NCBI GenBank assembly: GCA_946965045.2
Contig: OX337229.1
Span: forward strand, 3,782,001-3,846,000
Reading direction: 5' to 3'
Length of the DNA: 64,000 nt
Source of the DNA: Epithemia pelagica
Lineage: Eukaryota > Bacillariophyta > Bacillariophyceae > Surirellales > Surirellaceae
Positions 41,189 to 51,829 of this stretch are shown piece after piece. A model generated the notes under the pieces. It worked only from the letters and a program-made list of their open reading frames with translations. It searched no databases and was not told the DNA's origin. The translations under genes were made by a program, and so were the position numbers. Each line of letters opens with the position of its first letter. Within the stretch, counting starts at the first letter, position 1.

Positions 41189-41899
41189 ATGATGCAACAT
41201 ATGATGCTTCCTGCCACCACCAGTAGTAATTCTCGTGGTAGCAACGCGGCAATGGACGCATCCAATTCGACGCCGACTTCAGCAACTCCGTTCCGTCCAA
41301 CGGCCATGAAGACTCAACCAGCAGAATCCCCCCAATCATCATGGAGGGTATCTCCCACCACACAAGAGGAGACTTTTCCCAGATATAATTTGGCGACCGA
41401 TCATAGAGACATGTCGTCCAATCCTGTAACCACTACAACCAGTGTTTCCTCCAAACGATCGAGGGATGTGCCCTACAACCATTGCATGCTTTCGGAGCAA
41501 CATGCGACATCAACGACTCTCCGAGCTTCGTCATGTTGGGGAGGTGCAACCATGAGAAAGGATGACGAGTCAGTTCATACTGCACCGTCAGAAAGCGCGT
41601 CAAAACGAGGACGCTATCGCAAAGAAGTGAACCGAGGAGGCACTCAACCTTCCAAGGGCTTGTTGAGTGTCATGGGAACCTTGGCCCATCCACCGAATTA
41701 TCAAAAGACTGTGTCCACCAACAACAGTAGTAATACCATGTCCATGGAACAAATTCAAGCACGACGACGATTGTCGGGTGGTATAATTGAATCATATCTT
41801 GTCAGCACAAGCACTGGATCATCATCGACAACATCAGGGCGGACGGATGATATGGATACGGACAGTGTTGTAGGTCGTCCAAGAAGCATGAGCTTTTGA
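41189..41899 (+). CDS. Ser/Thr-rich low-complexity hypothetical protein
   Basis: Single exon, 236 aa, starting at ATG 41189 in the favourable context ACCATGATG. Rich in Ser, Thr, Asn and Met, with no membrane segment and no domain recognised. Best-ordered segments are KGLLSVMGTLAHPPNYQKTV and MSMEQIQARRRLSGGIIESY. A basic stretch (SASKRGRYRKEVNRGG) may be a nuclear localisation signal. The protein ends MDTDSVVGRPRSMSF, with RxxS phosphorylation-like sites. Coding status is supported by length, start context and isolation between two real genes, not by homology. Confidence 0.55.
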   Translation: MMQHMMLPATTSSNSRGSNAAMDASNSTPTSATPFRPTAMKTQPAESPQSSWRVSPTTQEETFPRYNLATDHRDMSSNPVTTTTSVSSKRSRDVPYNHCMLSEQHATSTTLRASSCWGGATMRKDDESVHTAPSESASKRGRYRKEVNRGGTQPSKGLLSVMGTLAHPPNYQKTVSTNNSSNTMSMEQIQARRRLSGGIIESYLVSTSTGSSSTTSGRTDDMDTDSVVGRPRSMSF

Positions 41900-42204
41900 C
41901 TTTTGACGGAGGTGGGGCTGGATTAGTTCATTATTCTTCTTGTCTGCGATGGATTGAAACCTTTCTTTTCATGCCTTTGTGCTTGCACACGCGGACTGTA
42001 CACATGTGTCTTCTGGTTTTTTCTGGTTACGTATCTTGTTTGTGCGAAAAGACAAACGCAACATTTGCTGCCGAGTAAATTACAACGAAAGAGAACTCTA
42101 CACACGGCCACTGTCCTATCAAACGATGAAGAAGGCCTGACAAGAACAGAGGCTCGAAAATGTTTGGAATTCGAGAGTGTAAAGACTACTCCTACGCAAC
42201 AAAG
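41900..42204. other. Convergent 3' intergenic region
   Basis: About 305 bp between the hypothetical gene and uroporphyrinogen-III synthase. Includes an ACTCCTACG heptamer near 42190. No gene seen. Confidence 0.4.
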
Positions 42205-43185
42205 TCATGGCAAGGACGCTGTCTTGTTCAAGTGGTCAAGCGCATCACGAATGGCTTCGACCCATCCCTCAATGCCTGGGCTACCCGATGAAAAAAAGAT
42301 GCAAGATTCATCCCATCCCAACTCTTGACACGCGGAAGCACTTGTCTTTCCAATACAAGCTGCCATGACAGAGTTGTTATGGTTCGTATTGCTCAACCAA
42401 CCTCGAATGGAAGATGGGGAGGCGAAACAAGCAATTTGACAATTTTGTGACACTTGTTTGCACTCCGCATCCCAGGTAGCAGTGACAGTGTCATAGGTAT
42501 TCAATCGCACCACTTGGAATCCACGATCGGCCAGTCCATTCGCCACCGTGCCCGGCGCCCGACAACTGGCTGGATACAAGGCCTTGGATCCCTCCGATCC
42601 AGGCAATTCTTCGACCAGGTTGGTAGCGTAAGCCTTGGAGGGTGTAAACACTACCTTGATTTCATTGTCCAATAGTATCTGTTCGGTAGCTTTACCAACG
42701 GCCGCCACTGGGATGGAGTGCATGCTAGAGCTATCCCATACACTGGCCAAGACCCTGGCCGCTTCGGGTGAGGTAACAATCACATAATTCCAAGATTCTT
42801 CCAAGAGACAATTTTTTAAGCGAGCCAAATCAGGACCATCGGCATGTTCAATGCAGGGCAACTCAACTGGTTCAATCATGCTTCGAAGCGCTTGGTCCGT
42901 ATTGAGAGCTTTAAGGAGTTTGCCATTCTTTCCATCTTCACGCGTCAATGCCACGGTAATCGGGTGGCTGTGGCAGCATGTCGAAGTCGTTGATTTTTTT
43001 GTCACGGGGCGACCTAGCAAACGTCTACTGTTGTCTCGTGTTGTTGTTGGTATTCTTGGGGACAAGGAGAATGCATGAACTTCATATTGGACCTTAGTAA
43101 AGCAAAACAGCCATTGGAAGATACCCAAGTAAACCAGTGATTTGGCATGCCCCTGACAAACGCGTTGTCGGAAAATATCCATCAT
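42205..43185 (-). CDS. hemD: Uroporphyrinogen-III synthase, plastid-targeted
   Basis: Single exon, 326 aa from ATG 43185 (the frame itself opens at a TTG, 43191). The enzyme converts hydroxymethylbilane to uroporphyrinogen III in the tetrapyrrole pathway to heme and chlorophyll. The two-lobed HemD fold is indicated by ITVALTREDGKNGKL at the start of the mature domain. Further family segments are WNYVIVTSPEAARVLASVWD, IPVAAVGKATEQILLDN, YPASCRAPGTVANGLADRGF and MAACIGKTSASACQELGW. The N-terminus has a hydrophobic segment (LVYLGIFQWLFCFTK) and then VHAFSLSPR, an AF junction expected for a diatom plastid presequence. Length fits HemD plus about 70 residues of targeting sequence. Confidence 0.85.
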   Translation of the reverse strand: MMDIFRQRVCQGHAKSLVYLGIFQWLFCFTKVQYEVHAFSLSPRIPTTTRDNSRRLLGRPVTKKSTTSTCCHSHPITVALTREDGKNGKLLKALNTDQALRSMIEPVELPCIEHADGPDLARLKNCLLEESWNYVIVTSPEAARVLASVWDSSSMHSIPVAAVGKATEQILLDNEIKVVFTPSKAYATNLVEELPGSEGSKALYPASCRAPGTVANGLADRGFQVVRLNTYDTVTATWDAECKQVSQNCQIACFASPSSIRGWLSNTNHNNSVMAACIGKTSASACQELGWDESCIFFSSGSPGIEGWVEAIRDALDHLNKTASLP

Positions 43186-43664
43186 CTTCAATTGAAGTTT
43201 GACATCGTCTATGGTCTCATTCTAAAATTCTAATGGCCGACCCCAAGCACACGTAAGTTATCTCGGTCGCTCAACGGTCTCATGTAGATTTCTTTCTATG
43301 GCCCCTACCTACCGCTACCACGTCCTAGGAAGGTTTTCATACATGTAAGATTAAGTAGAACGGTTTGCAAATCACCCAAGGAAACGAATACTGATTAAGT
43401 TTTGACCGATATCCCTTGCCAAGCACTTGAAACTCTCTTGTTGTTGCGTGTTTAGGTTTGGATCTTTCTTCAGCTCGTCACAAGCGCTGTGGCTTACCCT
43501 TTAGAGGCGCTCTGTTAACCCAACAAGGAAGCTAGAAAGTCGTTGTTTCAGCAGCACTCTCTCTCAGAACAGAACTATGTGTCATACACTAGTCAATATG
43601 GTTCCTCAAGTCTTGACTTTTGTTTGTCGCATGAATGAATGTCATCACAATAACCGCCACATGT
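43186..43664. promoter_or_regulatory. Upstream region of hemD and 3' region of the PAM2-motif gene
   Basis: About 480 bp with only short unsupported frames. CATGTAAG and CCTAGGAAGG occur near 43330-43345. No distinctive element was identified. Confidence 0.35.
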
Positions 43665-45827
43665 TCAGTCCGCTGGCGCAGCATGCTCGGAGGTATTGAT
43701 CGCCGGCAAACGATCTAGGCCTGGTACAGTTGAGCCAGTCCAAGAGCTTGTCGCTCCAGTGAGAAGGGAATCTTTCTCAGTGTTACCAAAAGCATCAGAT
43801 CCAAAAAGGCCAACTCCGCCAGGACCTGCTCCCCAACCCGAAAGGCCATTGGTGCTTGCTTTGTCGCTGCCCCAAGTACTGGAAGTTCCAAATGCGAAAA
43901 ACGAACGAGAAATGGATGAGTCTTCACCATTGTGCGTACCGGAAAATACAGGAGGATCCAGAGCTAACGAAGGAAGGCCCACTGTAGCGATTTCTTCCGT
44001 TGATTTAGACGCAAGGTTCGCGGGAGAGCTCATGAAATCAATTCCCTGCAAGGGATCGAAACCAAGGCCATCATCTGCTTCATTGCTTTCCTCTTCATCT
44101 TCAGTATCTTCTTGGGGTTTTGCGCCCTCTACCAAACTAGAGGCATCATCAGACCCCTCCTTGATTGCATTGGATGCAGCCACGGCGGCAGCAATCGCAG
44201 CAACACTAGGAGCCCACTCTTTTGCGGTAGGCTTTAAGGTCGGCGAGTCATCGACGCCAGTGATTAACTCAATTTTTTCGTCAGCCTTCACCCAATCCAT
44301 AACAGGTTGTGCTTCTTCCGCAGTGAATCCAGTATCCAATGACGCACCCATATTTAAATGGTTCTCCGCATTTTCCGAAGTGCCATTGTCATAGTCGGTT
44401 TCAACATACGAGCGCTTGTTGTCTTCCACCCACTCATCGTAAGCTTCCGAGTTCCGAACGCGTCCACCAGGGACACTATGGGCACCATAACCAAGATCAC
44501 CCTCGCATTCGTCCACCGAACGAAGGCCACCTTTACCGTCACCTTTGTAAAGAATACCATGAGTTCGAGGGAAACGACGATTGGGGTTTGCCTTCTTCTT
44601 TTCAACGTGAGAGCTACCCGTTGTCTCTTTGCGACTTTTCTGTTTGTTGCGGCCATTTTTCGTTATTATTTCTGGTGTTGCGGAGTCCTTTTCTTTCTTC
44701 CCTTTGGTGCGACTCTTTCGTGCCTTTCCAGTAGTATTCTCGGTCTTTGCTTTGACCTCTACCATCGAACCGCTCTTGGGATCGTACAACATACGAGGGG
44801 CGGTTCCAGAGCCACGCTCTCCACGATCTCTGTCTTCATAACTGGAGAGATGGATAAGAGGCTCCGGGTCCGGGATATCGACACTTTCGGACGTGGTCGG
44901 AGCTGCACCTGAGGAAGACTCCTTCCCATTCACCTTCATTCCGTTCGCCTTTGTTTCTGGCTCCCAAAGGAGCCTCGAACCTTTTTGCTGATGGTCATCT
45001 AATTTATCTTTTGATTTCGACTCGCCATTGACACCTTTCTTCTGTTCCAAGTCGAGAAGACGCGAAGCAGCCTTCGCTTTTTGTTCTGCAAATCGAGCTT
45101 CCTCTTCCTGCAACTTCATCTGAGCTCTTTCTTTGGCCAAACGTGACATATACGCTCGCTGGTCGTCACTATCTACCAATGTTCCGTTCGTGGAGGCTGG
45201 CGGTTGGCCGCGGCCACCGTACTCATCCCAAGAGGCACTTTCCTCATATTGTGGAAAGCCACTAGAATCTTCAAGCGTTTCATGTACAAACTCAGCATTC
45301 GGGGGGAGGCCATGCAAATCAGGGTAAGTGTCACGCTCCTCGAAAGATTTCTCTTCCCCCATTTCATTTTGTGAAATATCATAGTGCATATGTTGCTGTT
45401 CCTTCATTTGATTGGCCACACCCCAAGCATCGAGCTTGTGTTGCGAATCAGATTGAGATGCTCCAACCACCGCGGAAAGTAGGACTTGATGAGTAGTCGG
45501 ATTGGACTGAGATTGTAGATTCAACGACTGAACTGCGTTGTTCGAAGATCCCGAACTTCCTAATCCTCCATTGTTCGCAGATATTGTTGCGTTAGTTTTA
45601 CTTGCGAGCAATCCAGATGAGGGCTTCTTGGTACTGAGCAACAGAAGGCCATTTTTCATGTTACGGTCGAGCTTATCACTGGGAATAGGAGGGGCAGCAG
45701 GCTTCACTAGCTTGTTGAGATTCTTTCCGAATTTCTTCTTGTTGCTTAAACCCCCTCCGTTACCAGTTCCACCTGAGTTCCCATTATCACCGCGTTCATG
45801 ATGGGAACGTGAGGTGTACTGCGGCAT
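43665..45827 (-). CDS. Disordered protein with PAM2-like PABP-binding motif
   Basis: Single exon, 720 aa from ATG 45827. No globular domain is recognised. The N-terminus is Gly/Asn-rich and basic (NKKKFGKNLNKLVKPAAPPI). A charged coiled coil lies near residues 225-265 (AYMSRLAKERAQMKLQEEEA). A Lys-rich segment follows near 360-425, and a Gly-rich tail contains GLGFDPLQGIDF. At about residues 527-540 the sequence SPTLKPTAKEWAPS closely matches the PAM2 consensus (SxLNPxAKEFxP), used by translation and mRNA-decay factors to bind the MLLE domain of poly(A)-binding protein. The protein therefore most likely acts in mRNA metabolism; that is inference. It is divergent from the N-acetylglutamate synthase gene. 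Confidence 0.75.
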   Translation of the reverse strand: MPQYTSRSHHERGDNGNSGGTGNGGGLSNKKKFGKNLNKLVKPAAPPIPSDKLDRNMKNGLLLLSTKKPSSGLLASKTNATISANNGGLGSSGSSNNAVQSLNLQSQSNPTTHQVLLSAVVGASQSDSQHKLDAWGVANQMKEQQHMHYDISQNEMGEEKSFEERDTYPDLHGLPPNAEFVHETLEDSSGFPQYEESASWDEYGGRGQPPASTNGTLVDSDDQRAYMSRLAKERAQMKLQEEEARFAEQKAKAASRLLDLEQKKGVNGESKSKDKLDDHQQKGSRLLWEPETKANGMKVNGKESSSGAAPTTSESVDIPDPEPLIHLSSYEDRDRGERGSGTAPRMLYDPKSGSMVEVKAKTENTTGKARKSRTKGKKEKDSATPEIITKNGRNKQKSRKETTGSSHVEKKKANPNRRFPRTHGILYKGDGKGGLRSVDECEGDLGYGAHSVPGGRVRNSEAYDEWVEDNKRSYVETDYDNGTSENAENHLNMGASLDTGFTAEEAQPVMDWVKADEKIELITGVDDSPTLKPTAKEWAPSVAAIAAAVAASNAIKEGSDDASSLVEGAKPQEDTEDEEESNEADDGLGFDPLQGIDFMSSPANLASKSTEEIATVGLPSLALDPPVFSGTHNGEDSSISRSFFAFGTSSTWGSDKASTNGLSGWGAGPGGVGLFGSDAFGNTEKDSLLTGATSSWTGSTVPGLDRLPAINTSEHAAPAD

Positions 45828-46566
45828 GCTCGTTGGCAGCGCTGATCACAGAATGGCGACCACCACTCTCAACTGTTATCCGTAAATTCCACAGTAAAAA
45901 TCTTCTTCTTCCAAAACACGTTCTAGACCAGATAAGGGAGCCTCGCCCTGGTTGAACACAACGGTGGAGATTGGAATAAACCCGAATATTTCTGGTTCGA
46001 AAGAATAATGATTCGCTCGACGTCGGACAAGTGAAAAGTGGACACACGACGTGTATCTAGTTGCAGCAGCGAAGAGGGTGTTCACAACGTCGTCTCTCCC
46101 TCCGCTATTAAACTCATGCAACTTGCAACAGAAAGTATACAAAGCAACTAGGTAGGAGTAAGCAACTCGAAAAATTTGTTTGCTGCTGCTGCGTTTGTGT
46201 TGCTGCTTGCTGCCGCTCCGCTCTGTGTTTTGCGTTGTCTTGGTGTTTTCTACTCTAGCCAGAAGAGTACAGATCGCATAGCTTTACAGTTAGATAACTT
46301 TGCCGTGGTGTATCTCGCGTTGATTGACTATGAACAATAGAGTATCATGGGGACAGACACGCGCCAATACTTTTTAGTGGAAAAGCGAGTCACGCGATTT
46401 ACAGTCTCTTCTAAGTCGCGTGTGTGTCGCTTAGTGATGTCTCCTCCCACCATCAAAAAATTCATTCCGTATTCCATTCCATCGATTGTCGTAAATGAGA
46501 TGGGCATTCCCATCTCTTGTCAACTAGTTTCTCCCCTTCTTCGTCATAGTCCGCTCAAGACTGTTT
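45828..46566. promoter_or_regulatory. Divergent region, PAM2-motif gene / NAGS
   Basis: About 740 bp. Contains TAGGTAGGAGTAAG near 46150 and TGCTGCTGCTGCG-type repeats around 46183-46215. A 78-codon frame at 46347-46583 starts with ATG but resembles nothing and overlaps the NAGS start, so it is not called. Confidence 0.4.
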
Positions 46567-48894
46567 ATGTCGAGAACTGTTGATGACTTTCGATTCCAAA
46601 TGAAAAATTCTTATCTGATGATGCCTGCCAAGATCTCGTTGTTCGCGAAAATAGCTTGGTTGCTGTCTTTCGCTCATAATAGAGGATGTCTGCGTGCGGT
46701 TGCTTTTTCTGTTCGCCCAATTCAAAGAGAATCGATTGTGCGCCCTATGGTATTGTATGCGTCATCTCTTCTGTCCAAGGATGGTGGAGAGAAAGACGAC
46801 TACTTGCCGCGATCGTTCTCCAACAGTACGGTTGTTGCGGGTCCCAATGGTGCAGAAGATGTGACAAAAAGGAACAGCACAGGAACGCCTCGCTCATACT
46901 CAAATTCATCGGTCCTTTCGGCCGGGTTCTCCAGCAATGGTGCGAAGCTTTCGAGCCCGCCTCCGTATGATGCGTCGGCAACCCTTGGTGTAGACCCGAA
47001 TCAAATTACATTTCAACCCGTGAGCAAAGACGAGAAGGAGGCATTCTCCAGTTGCCAGTCGCCCTTTGTTACCATGTTTAGAGGCTCGGCAAAATACATT
47101 GCCAACCACAGGAACACGCTAGCCGTCTATCACATTCCGGGAGGACTTTTGGATTTGCCAGACCCAAACGTCTTCCGTGATCTCATGCATGATATTGCCA
47201 TTACGTGGTTACTGGGTATGAAGATAGTTCTTGTCGTAGGGTGCCGACACCAGATCGAAAAGCGACTTGGGGAAGTAAACCGAGATCAAGGGTTAAGAGT
47301 GACCAACAAAGAAACTTTGAAAATTGTCAAGGAAGAAGCTGGGTCGGTCAGGTTTGAGGTGGAACGGCAACTTGCACGTTGTCTTCGTGGGCAAGGCATG
47401 GGGGCTTTTGGTGGAGGCGTGGCATCAGGAGGCTACTACGATGGCAATGTTGTGTCGGGAAATTTTTACTCGTCGCAACCCTATGGAATCCGTGATGGAC
47501 TAGATTTCGAGTGAGTAGTTTTCGTCAGAGTGGCAATGTCTAATGGACTTTGACTCACATTGTTTCGACCTTCTGCAATGTGGATGACAGATTCTCTGGT
47601 TTTCTACGGAAAGTAGAAGTTGAAAAAATCAGGCAGCTGCATGATAACCGAGATATATGCTTATTGACGGCTCTTGGTGTTAGTCCATCAGGCGAAGTCT
47701 TCAATGTAAATTCCGAGGCGCTGGCTGCGGGAGTTGCAGGGGCTCTAGAGGCCAGCAAAGTGATATATTTCACCGAAAATGATATGGAACTGAGACATAA
47801 GATACACGAAATGCAAGTACAATCCTTGCGACTCTCCGATGCCTCCGCACTGCTTCAGCATTATGGTGTGAACTGTCATAAACAAGGTATGTGTCTTTTA
47901 CCTCGACGTACTGAGCGTATGTAAATTTCTGATGACATTAACTTCTTCATCGAACAGGATATGTAACACTAGATGAGGACCCTCTATGCCGAGGTTCCCG
48001 GGATGTACGCAACGTACTCACCTGTATTGGCTGGGGAACTCGCGCTCTGGAACAAGGTGTGAGACGAGCTCACATCATTTCTCCCAGATATGGCGCCGTG
48101 CTGCAAGAACTCTTCACACGCGATGGCAACGGGATACTTGTTTCGGGCGACATTTATGAGGGAATAAGAAGAGCAACAGTGCAAGAAGTAGCAGAAGTAT
48201 GTTTTCCATTGCAGTGGATTCAACAGCATGTTATGTTGCCTTTCTCACCTCCCCTTGTCTGGTTGCAACATTTCAGATATACGAGCTTATTCAGCCGCTT
48301 GTGGAAAGAGGGAAATTGATTTATCGACCAAAAGCAACACTAGAGCATGACATTGACGATTATTACGTCTATACTCGAGACAACCATATTGTTGCCTGCG
48401 GACAGCTTAAACTTTTCGAGGATGGCTATGCTGAGATTGGATGCCTAGTCGTGTAAGACATTCAGTGCTGATTGCATGAGAGGGTACCGTACCTGCCTCA
48501 ACTTACTCCTTTCTTACGATGCAGGAGCAAAGACTACCGCAACAGGGGCCGTGGGGATGCAATGTTGGGCTATCTAGAACGATTGGCTCTGACCAATGAA
48601 TGTTTCACTGTTTTTGTTTTGAGTACGTATTCGGTTTGTTCGCCAATATTCCGTAATCTGTCATCTAATAATCGTCCATGACTTCGTGGTACTGAACCAT
48701 TTTCATCCTTTTTGCTTGCAGGCACACAAACCATGGAGTGGTTTTTAGAACGTGGTTTTCATGCAGCAGGTGTTGATCAACTTCCCAAAAGTCGACAAGC
48801 TACGTACAATCATGACCGCGCCAGTAAGATTTATAAAAAAAAGATCGAGACACAAAGAGACCTTGATGCAAGTGAACTTTGGTGGAATCGCTGA
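46567..48894 (+). CDS. argA: N-acetylglutamate synthase (ArgA-type), plastid-targeted
   Basis: Six exons: 46567..47510, 47591..47886, 47958..48196, 48277..48452, 48525..48622, 48722..48894; 641 aa. All five introns are GT..AG, 71-100 bp. The enzyme makes N-acetylglutamate from acetyl-CoA and glutamate, the first step of arginine synthesis. The N-terminal amino-acid-kinase-like domain has FRDLMHDIAITWLLGMKIVL and VVSGNFYSSQPYGIRDGLDF; ICLLTALGVSPSGEVFNVNS ends that part. The C-terminal GNAT acetyltransferase has AEIGCLVVSKDYRNRGRGDA (acetyl-CoA loop) and STQTMEWFLERGFHAAGVDQLP. In-frame ATGs at 46600 and 46618 follow; from 46618 the protein begins with a hydrophobic leader ending AVAFSVRP, a plastid-type AF junction, so 46618 may be the true start. 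Confidence 0.92.
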
Positions 48895-49296
48895 GCGTCT
48901 TCTCTTCTACCCCTGATTTTGAACCACAAGTGTGATACTTTTCTCTTTGTGAACTTGATTTTCCCAATAGCCGCATGGAATTGCACGAGGCCAACGACAA
49001 TCTACATTGTGTGCTCATCGCACCAGGTTCATGACTGATTTTGAGCTCAAGCTTTAATACTTAATGATGATTCGAGTAGATTCCATCGAAATTGATCGCA
49101 TATTTAGCTCCTAAACGAGAGAAATATCACCTACGAGGCATTTCTTTCATGTAACCAGTGCCTTTCTTATTCCTATTGTCATACAGGAGAACAAACGAGA
49201 CAAGACATATGGACTGACTATAGACAGTCGGCGTTCAAAGCGCAGACGTCAACATTATTTCTATTAATAACTCACAGATTGGTTGAAAACGAATGC
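48895..49296. other. Convergent 3' intergenic region
   Basis: About 400 bp between NAGS and the poly-Asp glyoxalase gene. AT-rich 3' UTR-like sequence; no gene or repeat seen. Confidence 0.4.
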
Positions 49297-50775
49297 TCAA
49301 TCGTCATCATCATCGTCATCATCATCGTCATCATCATCGTCGTCGTCATCGTCGTCATCATCGTCATCGTTACTTGCACCTGGCTGGTAGTCGTCGTCGT
49401 CCTCGTCATCATCATCATCATCATCGAGGTCGGCGGCCGGGCTGTCTTCAATCATCTTGGGCTTGTCGTCTTCGTCGTCGTCGTCATCGTCGTCGTCATC
49501 ATTATCATCGACATCATCAACCGGAAGAAGATCAGGAGCTTCTGGGTTGTCGAAAACGACATCAGCATCTTGTTCATGTTCGTCACCTGGTATGACACCA
49601 ACATCAGCCTCAAATCCTGGGAATTTGAAGCCAACTGCTCTGTGTGTGGAAAACTTGACTGTTCCTTCTGGGCTTGAAAAAGCTACAGCAAGCTTGGGCT
49701 TATCCCCAGTTTCAACTGTGACCCCGGTGACACCGACATGGTCGAGGAGCTTGTGTACAGGATCGTCGTCGGGCGCCCTGATTGTCAGCTTCTTCAGTTT
49801 GCCAACCACTGGGAGTGTTGCACATGGATGGTCTGAGTTCGCCCAGTTGATGAAGAATGGACATGTTCCGCCCATCTTGTGTCCATAGAGATAAAGCATC
49901 TCCCACTTGCGCGGAGTTCCATCGGGCTTGGCACCGAACATGGTGATGTGGTCAGGGGTGTACCCAAACTGGCCGACTTCGTCCTTGAGTTCTTCAGCAC
50001 GCGTTGTTCGAATTGCGAAGTGGAAAGGAGTGAGTTCCTTGATCCCTTTTGCTTTGATGAGCTCACCAATGGGCCCAGGTCCCTTCGGATCCGGTGCAAT
50101 GATCTCCAAGTAACTTGAGTCCGTGAAAGATATACGAGCACATTTGATACCGAGTCCCTTGACTGTACCAGCAATAACTGCCGCAAGACCAGTTTTCTTC
50201 TCAAATTCTCCCATGGCTTCCTCGAGATCAGGGGCAGCAAGGACAATATGATCGATGACATTGTCGTCAAGAACAACTTCACGTTCGCTTGCTTCACTGT
50301 CATCATCATCGTCGTCATCATCGTCGTCATCATCATCATCGTCGTCGTCTCCACCATTCTCGGCGTCCCACTGGGCCATGAGCTGCTTCATTTCAGCGTC
50401 TTCCTCGTCGTCTTCTTCATCAGGGTCTGTGATCTTTTTCTTGGACTTCTTCTCTTTCTTCTTCTTGGGCTTCTTCCTCAATTCGTCAACAATGGGTTCA
50501 TCGCCTCCCGTCGTTTCAGTATCCGCCGTCATGTACGTCATCTCATCACCATCCATCATGGCTTCCTTTTTCTTCTTCTTATCCTTCTTTTTCTTCTTCT
50601 TTTCTTTCCGTTCTAACTCCTCTTGGTCTTCGTCCACGTCGTCCTCCTCTTCTCCGTCCACATAGACATCGTCTTTGGCGTCATCCTTTTCGTCCCACTC
50701 GGCTAGAAGCTTCTGCATCTTGATGTCTTCCTCATTGGGGGCATCATCACTGAAATCAGAGTCGTCGTCAGCCAT
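49297..50775 (-). CDS. Glyoxalase-like domain protein with poly-aspartate tracts
   Basis: Single exon, 492 aa. A central glyoxalase-like (VOC-superfamily, Glyoxalase_3-type) domain spans about residues 170-395. It begins IDHIVLAAPDLEEAMGEFEK, continues with SYLEIIAPDPKGPGPIGEL and TPFHFAIRTTRAEELKDEV, and has WANSDHPCATLPVVGKLKKL in the second half. It is flanked by extreme low complexity: a 17-residue Asp run before the domain, Lys-rich blocks (KKKKKKDKKKKK), and a C-terminal Asp tract of about 24 residues ending at the stop. The N-terminal part holds two copies of a short motif, MQKLLAEWDEKDD (about 20-32) and MKQLMAQWDAENG (about 128-140). Asp codons alternate GAC/GAT, giving (GAT/GAC)n microsatellites. 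Enzyme activity is uncertain; the tails suggest cation binding or nucleolar/acidic-patch behaviour. Confidence 0.75.
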   Translation of the reverse strand: MADDDSDFSDDAPNEEDIKMQKLLAEWDEKDDAKDDVYVDGEEEDDVDEDQEELERKEKKKKKKDKKKKKEAMMDGDEMTYMTADTETTGGDEPIVDELRKKPKKKKEKKSKKKITDPDEEDDEEDAEMKQLMAQWDAENGGDDDDDDDDDDDDDDDDDSEASEREVVLDDNVIDHIVLAAPDLEEAMGEFEKKTGLAAVIAGTVKGLGIKCARISFTDSSYLEIIAPDPKGPGPIGELIKAKGIKELTPFHFAIRTTRAEELKDEVGQFGYTPDHITMFGAKPDGTPRKWEMLYLYGHKMGGTCPFFINWANSDHPCATLPVVGKLKKLTIRAPDDDPVHKLLDHVGVTGVTVETGDKPKLAVAFSSPEGTVKFSTHRAVGFKFPGFEADVGVIPGDEHEQDADVVFDNPEAPDLLPVDDVDDNDDDDDDDDDEDDKPKMIEDSPAADLDDDDDDDEDDDDYQPGASNDDDDDDDDDDDDDDDDDDDDDDD

Positions 50776-51829
50776 TGTTGATGTGTTTGTTTTTGGGGGG
50801 TGTCCAAGCTCTTAGGATAGCACAGAGGACAACGTCGAACAATTTGTGACCATGACATGAGGGGAGAGTTTCTTGCTTAGGACACTTGTAGCTGTAGCTG
50901 GTTGGACCAAAGGTAGCCCAACACCCAATCGAAATCTCAAAGTTCTTGTCTTGATCTTGGTAGGTGTTGAGCGTTGAGTGCTAAATGACCAAAATATCCA
51001 GCAGTCTCCAGAGATCACTTCATTTTTCTGCAAACGGATGTTTTCATTTGAGAGCGATTGGGATTTGTTTCGTTCTTGTGCGAGATCTTGTTGTTGGTTG
51101 GGCGGGCGGAAATCGCCCAAGACCAAATAGAATGTCTCTCCCATATCTTGTGACCGAGGGAAGAATCAGTACTCCTTGAGCCACACTGAAAGAGCCCATG
51201 AGCTTCCCAACTCTCCAATAAACGCCCAAAACGAAAGATTTGAATTTTGACCGAGGTAGCTCAGGTACTCTCCAGCTAGAGGCCCGCTAGCTAGCTAGTA
51301 CTCCCTCTACTCTCTAGCTGGAAAGGCCTGGTAATCTGTAGCAAGAGGAATGGCCTCTCATAACCCGCTCTATTTCCTCTGGGTTGGATTCTCTTCTTCA
51401 GAAGAAGATGAACGGTAGAAAGAGGAAAGTTTAACCATCCAACCTGGATGAACAACTGTCATGGGAAACGTTTTGATATAGAGCAACTACCTTGTACTCC
51501 TAGTGCCTTCACGGGTGATACGGCCAGACCCTGCATTTTAGCGGCCAAATGACCATGGTGGTCTTTAACGATTACTAGCTCAATATAGCACCTCCATAGA
51601 AATGGGATGATAGAAATCATCTTCATACAATGCTTTAGGTCCCCACCGGGCACTTTTTCCATATCTGCCATCGTCATCGAGTTCTCTCTTATCATTGTAG
51701 GGTCATTTTTTTTTTGCGATTTGGCCGCTAGATTGCCCGTTGGCCGGTACATTCACCATGCGATTTCTCCACCAATACTTGACCAATTGCCATGAAATTA
51801 AAATATGTTATCGACATTAGTGTAAATGA
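50776..51829. other. Intergenic, no gene recognised
   Basis: About 1 kb. The proximal part (50776-51200) should contain the promoter of the glyoxalase-like gene. Around 51250-51320 there are clustered CTAGCTAG and AGTACTCC repeats, and GTACTCCTAGTG is near 51493. A minus-strand 97-codon frame (51459-51752) has no recognisable relatives and is not called. Confidence 0.4.

Noticed and set aside
46347-46583. 78-codon ATG frame before N-acetylglutamate synthase
   Set aside because: Overlaps the NAGS start in another frame and resembles nothing; at most a uORF.
49279-50665. Plus-strand Ile/Val-, His- and Ser-rich frames opposite the poly-Asp gene
   Set aside because: Reverse-strand readings of GAT/GAC and AAG runs; no start context or domain.
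51459-51752. 97-codon minus-strand frame in the gap before the array
   Set aside because: No recognisable similarity and no supporting context.
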